Shown piece after piece: positions 37,990 through 46,430 of a stretch of 64,000 nucleotides of DNA (positions within the stretch are counted from its first letter, which is position 1; each line of letters opens with the position of its first letter). The position numbers and the translations under genes are program-made. The notes beneath the pieces are model-generated. The model saw only the letters and a program-made list of their open reading frames with translations. It did not search any database and had not been told where the DNA came from. This DNA comes from Amycolatopsis sp. NBC_01488 (GTDB taxonomy: Bacteria > Actinomycetota > Actinomycetes > Mycobacteriales > Pseudonocardiaceae). The stretch lies in assembly GCF_036227105.1 (NCBI RefSeq), contig NZ_CP109434.1, forward strand, positions 687,001 to 751,000, read 5' to 3'.

Positions 37990-38106
37990 ACCTGACTGGC
38001 CCGGGCCGGGAGTTTCCCGGTCCGGGCCCCTTTTCGCGTCCTCTCGCTCTGCTGCGGCCGACGCAGTCCGGAAGCCAGACCGCGCAGGAGGTGCCTGGCG
38101 GCCGGC

Positions 38107-39261
38107 TCAGCGGTTGAGGAGCGTGTAGATCCGCTGCGCGCCGTCGGCTACTTTGGCGATCGCGAGCGGTCCGGTGATCTCGTGCGAGTTGAGGCTTACT
38201 CGGACCATTGTGCGGCCGACGTGGAAGTAAACCGTGGCCCCGCCGGTCACGCTGTCTCCCAGCACACCGCAACTCTCGTCACCAACGGGCCGGGGCAGGG
38301 GGCTGCTGTCCTTTGTGGTTGCCTCGTAAGCGCACATTTCCTGAGCGGCACCGGCCGCGACGGCGGGGCCCTCCGCGTAGATCGTCTGCTCGACAGACAG
38401 GCTCGCCGGATCCCGTTCGGTTCGGTCGAACAGGGACACGCGTTGACAGGTGATCTGGACCGCGTGATGGTTCACCACGGAGCTCTCGTCCACGCCGAAC
38501 AAGTCCCTCTGAAGGCCGTCGGTCGGCCGGCCCGTGACCGCGGTGAAGACCTCGGGGGGCATGGCGTCGCACGGCTCGGCGGTCAGGTGGTAGGGATCCG
38601 GGTAGCTGTGCTCGGGCATCGGCCGGGGACCTGCCGTGATGTTCTTGGTGATGCCGTCGATGAGCTTGGCCAGGGCGTTTTCGCCGTCCGCTATCGCTGA
38701 GAAGTGGTCCAATTCGAGGGTGAAGGCGTTGGCCGCGCCGTGACCGCCGTCGGTGAAGGCCACCGTGATTTCGTCGTCGCCTTGATCCGGGCGACGGTGA
38801 TACTCGACGCCGTTGGCGGTTCCGGCCTTCCCCGCTTGCGGCGACGTGGCCAGACGCCAAGCGGAAGCGCTCGAGAGCTTGACATTGAGCGTCGTGAGAG
38901 TGATGTCCGGTTCGTCGCGGCGGCCGGCGGCTCGTTGGAGGTGGCCGCCGCAGGAGATCGGTTCGAACGTGGTGCCTGCAAGCTCCGGACGGTCGGCGCC
39001 CGGGCTGAGTCGGGTGCCGCCGGCGAGAGCGTGGTCGGTGTACTTCAGCCCTGCAGCGGCGATGACGTCGTTGGTGAGTATGGCGCACGGGTAGTACGTC
39101 GGCGTGCCCTCGTATTCGGCCACCGGCTCGTTGCCTGGTGTCTCGATCAGGATGTTCGTCCGAGGGGAATCCAGTCCGGCCGGCTGAGTCTCCTGGGCGG
39201 GCCGACAAGCGGAGAGTCCGAGCATTGTCGCCAGAACGGCAGCCCGAAGACGGCGGGTCAT
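38107..39261 (-). CDS. Lipoprotein, DUF3558-like
   Basis: The product has 384 residues. A lipobox LGLSAC follows a hydrophobic core after RRLRAAV, so the protein is exported and lipid-anchored. The mature part holds two halves, each with paired Cys (YYPCAILTNDVIAAAG with EPISCGG; AEPCDAMPPEVF with VQITCQR), a DUF3558-like arrangement seen in actinobacterial surface lipoproteins. No enzyme motif is seen. It is convergent with the pseudoprotease. Confidence 0.75.
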   Translation of the reverse strand: MTRRLRAAVLATMLGLSACRPAQETQPAGLDSPRTNILIETPGNEPVAEYEGTPTYYPCAILTNDVIAAAGLKYTDHALAGGTRLSPGADRPELAGTTFEPISCGGHLQRAAGRRDEPDITLTTLNVKLSSASAWRLATSPQAGKAGTANGVEYHRRPDQGDDEITVAFTDGGHGAANAFTLELDHFSAIADGENALAKLIDGITKNITAGPRPMPEHSYPDPYHLTAEPCDAMPPEVFTAVTGRPTDGLQRDLFGVDESSVVNHHAVQITCQRVSLFDRTERDPASLSVEQTIYAEGPAVAAGAAQEMCAYEATTKDSSPLPRPVGDESCGVLGDSVTGGATVYFHVGRTMVRVSLNSHEITGPLAIAKVADGAQRIYTLLNR

Positions 39262-39903
39262 CCATGCCTCCCCAGAACGATGGTCGACAAACTATGACAC
39301 CGGCGGACCTGCCTGCGACACGGGGTATGTCAGCGGCTGCGTAGGCAGGGTGCGGCACACGCATGTACCCGGCCAGGGCCAGCACCGGCCGAGTGAGGAA
39401 CTGGCCGCTGGTGGCGGCCTTCAGCACTGCCCTGACGGTGTCGCTGCTGGCTGGGCGCTGACTTTCGCCACGCAGGACGCTGCCCGCGAAGCAACTTTGT
39501 CATGCCAATGAGCTATCGCGCAGGTCCGTGGGCTGCTCCGCATGGCGAACGGATCATGGTCATCGAGTGCGTCCGGCACATGCTCCGGCTGAGCGTCGAG
39601 CACCATGACCTACGTCGTGTACCGCTTCTCGCTCACCATGCCGGGCGCGATCCGGGCGGAACTCACCCGCAGCTCGATAGCTGAGGCACTGCCCAGCTAC
39701 CGGCTGCGTCGCCACCAGCGGTGGCGCGACCTGGCGACCTGGACCCCGACGCTCACCCGCGGAGTTCCACCACTGTGCGGCTGCGTACCCAAGCCTCATT
39801 CACGAACTCGGCAGCCGCGCAGCATGCACTATCGCGGGCGAGGTGGCATTGACTGTCCGGCAAGACCAGGAGGTGTAATGAGCGTCCGCTCCCAGGCGAC
39901 TTC
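39262..39903. other. No convincing gene
   Basis: Several short frames overlap on both strands without ribosome sites or family motifs. A strong ribosome site AGGAGGTGTA followed by ATG at 39878 lies just before the OGG-fold gene but opens a different frame. Confidence 0.5.
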
Positions 39904-40551
39904 GTGCTCATGCCGCATGATGCGCTTCCCGGTGAACCGGAGCCGATCCCGGTCGACTCGACGCGGTGGACGGCCGCGCTCCCTCCGGGCGCCTGGCCGG
40001 CGAGCTTCGCCGTAAGCGGGAAGGTCTGGCGCAACGAGGTCTTCGTCCTCGCCGAGCGCTGGCGCGCGCGGGATGTCTCGAGCGTGCAGCTCGCGGCAGG
40101 CGTGCTGGCCTGGGGGCACGGGATCCGCGGATACGGGCCGTTCAGGACCGGCCGCATCCTGACCCAGGAGCACGCCGCCGAGAGGCTGGAAGCCGCGCTC
40201 AGCGAACTACGTCCGGACGCCGTCACCCCGGCCGTGCTCGAAGACTGCTACGAGCGATTCACGACCACCGCGAAGCTCACCGGCCTCGGAGCAGCCTTCT
40301 TCACGAAGCTGCTCTACTTCGCAGGCTATCGCCGCGGTGCAGGAGGGATCCAGCCGTTGATCCTGGACCGGGTCGTGGCGAGTCGGCTGCCCGCATCAGC
40401 AGGGTCGGCCGGGAAGTACCGGACGGCGTGGTGGGCCGGCACCTGGCTGGCCTACCTGCGCTGGGCGGCGGACCAGGCCACCCGTCCCGAGTTCGGCGGC
40501 GAACCGGACGGCGTCGAGATGGCGCTCTTCACCGGATCTTGGAAACCCTGA
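39904..40551 (+). CDS. 8-oxoguanine DNA glycosylase OGG-fold protein
   Basis: The product has 215 residues. The helical core with TTAKLTGLGAAFFTKLLYFA (helix-hairpin-helix-like, Lys at the expected base-excision position) and IQPLILDRVVASRL (Asp) matches the OGG-fold family found on actinobacterial islands. DNA binding or glycosylase activity is likely but untested. The start is unclear. The GTG at 39904 or ATG at 39910 lacks a ribosome site, whereas the strong site at 39871 leads to ATG 39878 in another frame, so a one-base indel near 39890 may have shifted the true N-terminus. Confidence 0.7.
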   Translation: MLMPHDALPGEPEPIPVDSTRWTAALPPGAWPASFAVSGKVWRNEVFVLAERWRARDVSSVQLAAGVLAWGHGIRGYGPFRTGRILTQEHAAERLEAALSELRPDAVTPAVLEDCYERFTTTAKLTGLGAAFFTKLLYFAGYRRGAGGIQPLILDRVVASRLPASAGSAGKYRTAWWAGTWLAYLRWAADQATRPEFGGEPDGVEMALFTGSWKP

Positions 40552-40661
40552 CTTCCCTCCCGTCCCAGGGCTTCACCGTTGCCGCCGGAGCCAATCCCCG
40601 ATCGCCCTGCCAGCTGGGCTGGATGTCCGAGACGAGCGCGGCCAGTCCTCTCACTAATTTC

Positions 40662-40683
40662 ACTGGGGCACAGCTGGGGCAAA
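40662..40683. repeat. Paired TGGGGCA motif inside attR
   Basis: ACTGGGGCACAGCTGGGGCA and two more bases. It is about 115 bases inside the right att core and resembles the motifs at 27908 and 40944. Confidence 0.45.
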
Positions 40684-40795
40684 CCCCCTGTCACAACTGC
40701 ACTCAACAACACACAGTTGCCAACAACGGCAGTCAAGCGCATCATTTCACTAGGCGATTCTCTATCGCCGCAGGTCAGGACCATGATCGACCCTC

Positions 40796-40838
40796 CTGGC
40801 AGTGAGGGGGTCAGGGGTTCGAGTCCCCTTAGCTCCAC
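40796..40838 (+). repeat. attR of the island (43-bp tRNA-Ala 3' copy)
   Basis: It is identical to 27759-27801. Only the 3' half of the tRNA is present, so no tRNA is made here. Confidence 0.92.
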
Positions 40839-40849
40839 AGTGACGAAAC

Positions 40850-40890
40850 ACCGCCCACCTTTGACAACTGGCGAGGTAGGGCGGTTTTTT
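40850..40890 (+). terminator. Rho-independent terminator beyond attR
   Basis: ACCGCCCACCT pairs with AGGTAGGGCGGT (one bulge) and six T residues follow. It is probably the terminator that followed tRNA-Ala before the island inserted. Confidence 0.8.
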
Positions 40891-40943
40891 CGTATCGGCG
40901 AACTTTGAGTTTCGCCAAGAAGACGTTCAGCTACCGACGAGTA

Positions 40944-40965
40944 GCTGGGGCAAAACTGGGGCACC
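40944..40965. repeat. Paired TGGGGCA motif outside attR
   Basis: GCTGGGGCAAAACTGGGGCA and two more bases. It matches the motif inside the integrase gene and lies outside the island, which suggests that a related element also occupied the DNA to the right. Confidence 0.45.
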
Positions 40966-41198
40966 GCGCCGACGGCGGCGAAATGGGGTCACGAAAAGTG
41001 CCCCAGCAGCGTCCCCCGAACAGGTGGATCACCAAAGGTTCTCTGACCGGGCACCTCCGCGGCGTCGATCGCAGGCTCCGCCACCGACCTAAGCCAGCCT
41101 CGATGCGGTTGACAGCGGATCACCGCCGTTCTGTCTCCCCCAAGGCGGCCGAGCGGAGTTAGCAGCGACCACAACCTGTCGCGCACTTCGAGGCCGCC

Positions 41199-41519
41199 AT
41201 GCAAACCGATGATCCACTTCGCCGCTCCGGCGCCGTGACACCCGCGCCACCGAGGCCATCCGTGCCCACCGGCTCCGCCACCGAAGACGCAGACCGACTC
41301 CTCTACACACCGGCCGCCGCAGCCAAGCGGCTGACCATCGGCGAGTCGTGGCTCCGCCGCAAAGCCGGCCAGCGCCTCATCCCCTGCACCTTCGTCGGCA
41401 AACACCTCCGCTTTACAGACGACGATCTCCGCGCCATCGTCGCCGCCGGCCACCGCGGACCGAGCCACCGGAAACCGGCTCCGGGCCGGCCCAGCCGACG
41501 CCGTCAAACTCGGCGCTAG
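41199..41519 (+). CDS. Excisionase-like HTH DNA-binding protein
   Basis: The product has 106 residues. The centre LLYTPAAAAKRLTIGESWLR, with IPCTFVGKHLRFTDDDL following, is the MerR-like winged helix of the Xis/HTH_17 family that partners tyrosine integrases in actinobacterial integrative elements. The N-terminal 30 residues are Pro-rich and unstructured and the tail is basic. It lies 360 bases outside attR, with no integrase gene beside it on the same strand, so it may be a relic of a second element at this locus. Confidence 0.65.
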   Translation: MQTDDPLRRSGAVTPAPPRPSVPTGSATEDADRLLYTPAAAAKRLTIGESWLRRKAGQRLIPCTFVGKHLRFTDDDLRAIVAAGHRGPSHRKPAPGRPSRRRQTRR

Positions 41520-41637
41520 CACCCGATCCGGTCGCCCACCGAGGTTCTTCGCCGAATCAGCTTCCTCTCTGTCGCCTATGGAGCGGTCCTGGACACGCAC
41601 CACAACGCGACCCCTCACCACAGCGCAGGAGTTCACC

Positions 41638-41865
41638 GTGCCCTGTAGCGCGAGCGACAAGCCGCACACGGGTTCGGGCCATCCGGCCAGGGCGTACCGT
41701 CCCAAAGTGGAAGCGCTGTATCGCAGCGACAGCGGCAGGCCCGCGACGTTCGCCGCAGAGTGCGACAAAGCTCGCCGCCCACGAGGCCGAGGCACAGCCC
41801 GCGTGACCCCTGACGAATATCGCAGAAGCGAATACGTGTATTGCACCGGCAGCGGCCGAATGTGA
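41638..41865 (+). CDS. Small hypothetical protein
   Basis: A 75-residue frame begins at a GTG with AGGAG six bases upstream. It is basic, with PKVEALYRSDSGRPATFAAE and a Tyr-rich end. No family is recognised. The ribosome site is the main support, and the frame may be chance in GC-rich DNA. Confidence 0.3.
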   Translation: MPCSASDKPHTGSGHPARAYRPKVEALYRSDSGRPATFAAECDKARRPRGRGTARVTPDEYRRSEYVYCTGSGRM

Positions 41866-41949
41866 CGACCGACAACGGCAGCCAGCCAGTCCCTCCCGTC
41901 AGGTTGTGCTCAGAGCAACAGCCGACAGTGCGATTTGATTAGCGGACGG

Positions 41950-42246
41950 GGATTGACGACAACTCGAACGCCGTCGCGCTCGAGCGCGACCAGCCTAGGG
42001 ACGCGCTGGACACCCAGCCCGTCATCGAACACACCAAGGGCATGTTCACGCTGATCCGCGGCTGGAGCGCGGACGAGGCGTTCACCACCTTGCGTGAGAT
42101 CTCCCAGCGCACCAACGTCAAGCTGCACGACGTCGCCACCGTCGTCGTCGCGGCCGGCAGCCGCGCCGAACCTGCGCGACGACGAGATCGCCCAAGCCGT
42201 CCTGCGCGAAGCACGGCATCTAGTCCTCAGACGACCGTTCGGCTGA
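41950..42246 (+). pseudogene. ANTAR-domain regulator, C-terminal remnant
   Basis: VIEHTKGMFTLIRGWSADEA followed by FTTLREISQRTNVKLHDVAT is a clear ANTAR RNA-binding domain. The N-terminal sensor (GAF or receiver) is missing. A frameshift near 42165 separates it from the tail RDDEIAQAVLREARHLVLRR, which ends at 42246. ANTAR proteins bind paired RNA hairpins to prevent termination; this copy is not functional. Confidence 0.65.
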
Positions 42247-42412
42247 CCAGCGGCGCGCCGAATAACTCCCACATCCAGACAGCCGCGGTGGCGTGTTCGA
42301 GGTCGTACGCGCTTCCCTAGTTAGGGCGTTGACCAGCGCAGACACAGCACAGCTAGGCCGATCAGGTTACCGTCGTTCCTGGGCGTAAACGCCGCGAAGA
42401 CGGAGGTTGGGC

Positions 42413-42823
42413 ATGGCGACTCAGCGCTCTTCCGACGACCCGGAGTGGATTAAGTCGATGCTCGCCAAGGCCGACAGCACCACTGTGCTCACCAGCCGCA
42501 ACGGCATCGGCTTCGCCCACGAGTTCGGCGACCTTACCGGCGTCCTCGGCCCCGCCCTCGACGGCCAGCCTGCAGTGCCCGACGGCAAGATCGTCGTATA
42601 CAACGAGGCTGGGCAGATTGACTTCGGGCTGCCGCAAGAATGCCGCGGCCGCTACCAACCCACCGCAGTTCACTCCGCCGCGGCTCAACCAGGCCGGCTC
42701 GCCCACAAACATCGAACAGCCCGCAAACACGGTCGCGTGGACAGTGACGTCGATGCCGTAATGGCGCAGCTCGGAGGCTTTGCCGGAAGCAGGTCCCGAC
42801 GCGTTCGCCGGCGGCTGCGGTGA
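42413..42823 (+). CDS. Hypothetical protein
   Basis: A 136-residue frame starts at the ATG at 42413 with CGGAGG six bases upstream. The first 75 residues (DDPEWIKSMLAKADSTTVLT, later DGKIVVYNEAGQIDFGL) look like a folded soluble protein. The rest is low-complexity and basic, so the original frame may have shifted near 42630. No family is recognised. Confidence 0.4.
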   Translation: MATQRSSDDPEWIKSMLAKADSTTVLTSRNGIGFAHEFGDLTGVLGPALDGQPAVPDGKIVVYNEAGQIDFGLPQECRGRYQPTAVHSAAAQPGRLAHKHRTARKHGRVDSDVDAVMAQLGGFAGSRSRRVRRRLR

Positions 42824-43210
42824 ATTGCGCCGGCGCGAGCAGTGGTCAATCCTGCTCCGCAGCGACCGGCCCAGTTCATGTCGCAGGGGCGGGACACGCG
42901 CGGCCCCGCCCCTGCGGCCATGTGGCAGCGCGCGAGAGCAGATCGAGATGATGGTCGGTGCCTCATCCATCTCTGTCCCTGGCTAGCGGCCACAATGGCA
43001 GTGCGGCGGCAAACAAACTGGCCTCGCAGCAGCGCCGAGCGAAGAGTAACTGCAGGGAATTCAGCCAACGGAATGCCACCATCACGGATCAACTGCGTGA
43101 CGGTTCACAGCGTCGGCTGCCATCACCGCGCCCACGCCCGACCCGACACGATCGGATATGGCCAAGGCCGCCAGATAAGGTTACAGTCGCAATAGTGAAC
43201 TAGCGTCACG
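42824..43210. other. No gene seen
   Basis: Only short overlapping frames without start signals or motifs are present. It appears to be eroded island DNA ahead of the toxin-immunity remnant. Confidence 0.5.
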
Positions 43211-43606
43211 TCAATCTTCGATTATTGGGCGAACAGGGGAAAGAAACGGATCTAGGCGCTCAGATATTTTACCGCGAGCCATGACACGAACCCGAAAAGC
43301 GCCGGGCCCAGGAGGGCTATCCATATCGTCTGACCGTTCGTACAAGACACCCCACGATCCGCGAAACTCCCGAGCGACGTGCTCCAATAGTTCGGTAAGC
43401 TCGCGCGCTTCGTCCCTACGACGATTAGGAGCGCCATCGACGGTTAAGAAGTGCAGACCGTTAAAAACTCTCAGTTGCACTTCACCGGAAGCCCAGTCAA
43501 TAGCGGAAACGCGTTGGCGGAGAACATTCATAGACTCGTCAAATCTCGCAGCCTCAATTTCTTCCGGAGTCTCCGCCAGTCCAAACCAGCCGTGAAATTC
43601 ATACAA
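43211..43606 (-). CDS. Imm7-family immunity protein
   Basis: The product has 131 residues. YEFHGWFGLAETPEEIEAAR, LYERSDDMDSPPGPGAFRVR and VMARGKISERLDPFLSPVRP are diagnostic of immunity protein family 7. It should neutralise a cognate polymorphic toxin in the cytoplasm. A TTG start at 43606 follows the toxin remnant stop by five bases, the usual toxin-immunity order. The toxin itself is broken, so this is an orphan immunity gene. AT content is higher than in neighbouring genes. Confidence 0.85.
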   Translation of the reverse strand: MYEFHGWFGLAETPEEIEAARFDESMNVLRQRVSAIDWASGEVQLRVFNGLHFLTVDGAPNRRRDEARELTELLEHVAREFRGSWGVLYERSDDMDSPPGPGAFRVRVMARGKISERLDPFLSPVRPIIED

Positions 43607-43611
43607 TTAAA

Positions 43612-43905
43612 TCACCCAAGAGGTCCGATATCAATAACGGGTTCGACGCCGTACCGTTGCCCATACTCCGCCAGCTTCGCCAGCACCTGGGCGGCCGGCG
43701 GCCCGTCGAAGTGAAAGTAAGGGATGCGGCCGGACTGTTTCGCAAAGACGAAAGTTTCTTTGGCCTGCTTGCGAAACTGGCTGCCGAGCTGGAACCCCGC
43801 TGGCTTGCTTTGAGCGACATAGGTCACTGATCGCGTCGATCTCCCGCCCTTTAGGATCGTTGGCGAACTTAACTCGCGAGACACCGCCAAGCAAGTTTTC
43901 TACGG
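43612..43905 (-). pseudogene. Polymorphic toxin C-terminal fragment (restriction-endonuclease-fold type)
   Basis: One frame gives VSRVKFANDPKGREIDAISD. After a frameshift near 43826 the next gives YVAQSKPAGFQLGSQFRKQA, GRIPYFHFDGPPAAQVLAKL and a Val-Ile-Asp ending. The joined sequence resembles the Tox-REase-3 type nuclease domain. It is truncated on its N-terminal side exactly at the end of the SDR gene, where island DNA meets chromosome. Confidence 0.7.
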
Positions 43906-44688
43906 CGTCTTGAGGACGCCTCCGTCTACGCTCCAGTTGGAGCCCACCGCGCTGGGCATCGTCGGCGACGCCAGCAGAAGCACCGCCCTCGCGATCTCAA
44001 CGGGCTCGATCAGCTTGCCGGTCACCATTCCCGACTGCTCGGGGATGGCCGCGAGCAACGACTCGTGGTCGATGCCCATGCTCGCCGACAGCCGTCCCAT
44101 GTAGCCGTCCGGGCTCGTCAGGATCGCGGTCCGGGTGGCGCCGGGGGTGACGACGTTGACCCGGACGCCCGTCTCCCCCAGTTTCTCCGCCAACCCGCGG
44201 GAAAACGCGCTCAGCCCGGCCTTGGCCGCGGCATAGGACAGCGGCACCCCACGCGGATCGCGCGCCGAACTCGAGCTGATGTTCACGATCGCTCCCCGCG
44301 CCCGCGACAACGCCGGCAGCGCGGCCCGCGTCATCTCCACGGCAGCGCGCAGGTTCAGCGCGAGCACGTCGTCCCACGCCGCGCTGGAACCGCCGACGGG
44401 GTCGAGGAGGTCGGCGCCGGACGCTTCACCGCCGCCCGCGTTGTTGACGAGCACGTCGAGGCGGGAGGCGTCCGCGAGCACGGCGTCGAGTACGCGCCGC
44501 GGCGCGGCAGGGTCGAGGAGGTCGGCGGACACGAACCTCGCGCCGGTGGCTTCGAGCGCAGGGCTGCTCTTCCGCGACACGGCGACGACTTCGGCGCCTT
44601 CGGCGACGAACGCCTCGACCGTCGCCAGCCCGATGCCCCGGCTCGCCCCCGTCACGAGGACACGCTTGCCCGCAAGATCCAGATCCAT
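43900..44688 (-). CDS. Short-chain dehydrogenase/reductase
   Basis: The product has 262 residues. The NAD(P) motif VTGASRGIGLATVE (about 13), the NNAGG motif, the catalytic Ser in ISSSSARD and YAAAK (Tyr/Lys) are all present, so it is a complete classical SDR. The C-terminus SNWSVDGG is typical. The substrate is unknown. It is divergent from a TetR gene across 142 bases, which suggests control by that regulator. Confidence 0.9.
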   Translation of the reverse strand: MDLDLAGKRVLVTGASRGIGLATVEAFVAEGAEVVAVSRKSSPALEATGARFVSADLLDPAAPRRVLDAVLADASRLDVLVNNAGGGEASGADLLDPVGGSSAAWDDVLALNLRAAVEMTRAALPALSRARGAIVNISSSSARDPRGVPLSYAAAKAGLSAFSRGLAEKLGETGVRVNVVTPGATRTAILTSPDGYMGRLSASMGIDHESLLAAIPEQSGMVTGKLIEPVEIARAVLLLASPTMPSAVGSNWSVDGGVLKTP

Positions 44689-44830
44689 GGTGGTTCTCCG
44701 TTCACGTCTGACTTGACCCTACAAATACTACACCGAAGTCTCATTTAGTCGAGGAGTCGAGACGTTGATGCTTCGGATGTAAGCTGATGCGGGATGTCTC
44801 AGTTGAGCCGAGCGAGAAGGGGGGTTCCGG

Positions 44831-45478
44831 GTGAGCGCAGACGCCGAACCGAGGCGCTTGCGGGCGGACGCGGAGCGCAGCACGGCGCGGATCCTGGCGG
44901 CCGCCGAGGAGGTGCTCGCGGTCGACGCGACCGCCACGCTGGAGCGGATCGCCGACGCCGCAGGGCTCGCGCGCGCCACCGTCCACCGCCGGTTCTCGTC
45001 CCGGAAGGCGTTGCTGGAGGCGCTGACCGGCCTGCTCAACGAGCGCTACCTGCGCGGGCTCGAGCAGGCGCGAGTGGCGACGGCGCCCCCCGTCGCGGCG
45101 CTGTACCGGCTGACGGAGCTGCTCTTCGAGCTCAAGGTCGACAACCGGGCGATCATGGAACTCACCGTGGACCCGGCCACCAAGATGACACCCCTGAGCC
45201 CCGAAGTCACGGCCGGGCTCGAACTGCTGTTCAGGCGGTTGCGCGAAGCCGGCGAAATCACCGCCACCGATACGGCGTGGTGCTGCGCCATCTACCTGGC
45301 CGTCGTCCACGAAGCAGCACAGCTGCCGACTGACTCGCCGATGCTGGGCGCCGCGGCGGGCGAGGTGGGCGCACGGACCGACCTGACCTACCGGACCGTA
45401 CTGGCCGCACTGGGCGGCGACCGGCCATACGTTGAGCTTCCGGAGGAAAAGAGCCACCCTGATCGTCGCGTCAGGTAG
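44831..45478 (+). CDS. TetR/AcrR family transcriptional regulator
   Basis: The product has 215 residues from a GTG at 44831. The HTH core ERIADAAGLARATVHRRFSS lies at about 38-57, followed by a helical effector domain. It lies divergent from the SDR gene and probably represses it; no perfect palindrome was found between them, only short matching arms (CCGAAG and CTTCGG, GTCTC and GAGAC) at about 44736-44779. Confidence 0.88.
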   Translation: MSADAEPRRLRADAERSTARILAAAEEVLAVDATATLERIADAAGLARATVHRRFSSRKALLEALTGLLNERYLRGLEQARVATAPPVAALYRLTELLFELKVDNRAIMELTVDPATKMTPLSPEVTAGLELLFRRLREAGEITATDTAWCCAIYLAVVHEAAQLPTDSPMLGAAAGEVGARTDLTYRTVLAALGGDRPYVELPEEKSHPDRRVR

Positions 45479-45536
45479 CCGTTCTGGTGCGGTAGACGTT
45501 GTCCCACCGTCCTTGTGATCCGTAGTCCGGATAAGG

Positions 45537-45899
45537 ATGCAGCTCTACGCCGCGATCGACACCGACGCGCCGTCGGCCTACGCCAAGAAACTCGCGCAGC
45601 GGCTCGCCCGCGAAACCCCCGACACCGTCACCGCCGTCATGGCCAAGAACCAGCGCACCAACCGGGTGTTCATCGACTGGTCCCAGAACAACCCCGCCAA
45701 GACCACCGTCGCCCCGTACTCCCTGCGCGGCCCCGACCACCCGACGGTGTCCACGCCGATCACCTGGGACGAGGTCGCCGCCTGCCGGCACACCAGCCGG
45801 CTGGTGTTCACCGCCGAGGACGTCCTCGACCGCATCGACGACCACGGCGACCTCCTCCTCGACCTCCACAAGAAGCCGGCCGCCCTGCCGTCGCCCTGA
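45537..45899 (+). pseudogene. LigD-type polymerase (PolDom) C-terminal fragment
   Basis: About 120 residues match the C-terminal part of the archaeo-eukaryotic-primase-like polymerase domain used in bacterial NHEJ: MQLYAAIDTDAP, MAKNQRTNRVFIDWSQNNPA and SLRGPDHPTVSTPITWDEVA. The catalytic Asp residues of the N-terminal half are missing. An ATG at 45537 could start a short protein, but it would be inactive as a polymerase. Confidence 0.75.
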
Positions 45900-45978
45900 C
45901 CCGCGACGGCGGGGTTTCGCCCGGACAGGACGGGTACTCCTCTCCCAGCAAGAGCCCATAAAGGGAAGGAGCGAACCT

Positions 45979-46203
45979 GTGAAGGGCGACGTCGAGACCT
46001 ACCACGAAAACGGCCAGTGGCAGAACAAGATCGAGGGAAGCTCCGCGCCGGAGAAGAGCACCTTCGACACCAAGGAAGCCGCCGTCACCGGAGGCCGTGA
46101 CCTGGCCCGCGAGCGCAAGGTCGAGCACTTCATCCGCAACCTCGACGGCAAAATCGGCGAACGCAACACCTACGGCCACGACCCCCGCAACATCCCCGGC
46201 TGA
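45979..46203 (+). CDS. DUF2188 protein
   Basis: The product has 74 residues from a GTG with GGGAAGGAG upstream. VETYHENGQWQNKIEGSSAP, then FDTKEAAVTGGRDLARERKV and HFIRNLDGKIGERNTYG, match the DUF2188 family of small, probably DNA- or stress-associated proteins of unknown function. The stop overlaps the start of a truncated SRAP gene (TGATG). In actinobacteria these genes often lie among NHEJ-type genes, in keeping with the LigD fragment beside it. Confidence 0.8.
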   Translation: MKGDVETYHENGQWQNKIEGSSAPEKSTFDTKEAAVTGGRDLARERKVEHFIRNLDGKIGERNTYGHDPRNIPG

Positions 46204-46334
46204 TGTGCGGTCGGTCCGCCTCCACCACCAGCGACAAGGACATCGCCGCCGCGTTCGGCGTCGGGGAAATCGACGGTCACGAACTCCCGCCGTCCTGGAA
46301 CGTCGCCCCCACCCAGCAGGCGCGCGATACCTGA
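46203..46334 (+). pseudogene. SRAP/YedK (HMCES-type) N-terminal fragment
   Basis: The 43 residues begin MCGRSAS, with Cys2 the catalytic residue that crosslinks to abasic sites, and include SWNVAPTQQ. The chain stops at 46334, far short of the usual 230 residues, and the following DNA is unrelated. It is a 3'-truncated remnant. Confidence 0.7.
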
Positions 46335-46430
46335 GCTTGCCGTCGCACATCCCGGGGTCAAAGGCAACAACGGTGGCTTTCGCTTTCGGCGCTATCGTCG
46401 ACGCCAGGTCCATCGCCGATGGCAGTTGGG

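Larger units (their letters stand above)
27759..40838. mobile_element. Integrated genomic island at tRNA-Ala(GGC), about 13.1 kb
   Basis: A perfect 43-bp direct repeat of the tRNA 3' half bounds the segment, with a tyrosine integrase beside the left copy reading toward the tRNA. The cargo is a polymorphic toxin with its immunity candidate, secreted and lipoprotein genes, an OGG-fold glycosylase and two IS remnants or elements. No replication, transfer or primase genes are seen, so it is not an intact AICE; it may be a mobilisable or decayed element. Confidence 0.88.

Noticed and set aside
44736..44779. Possible operator between the SDR and TetR genes
   Set aside because: The arms CCGAAG/CTTCGG and GTCTC/GAGAC are not symmetric about one centre, so a palindromic site is not supported.
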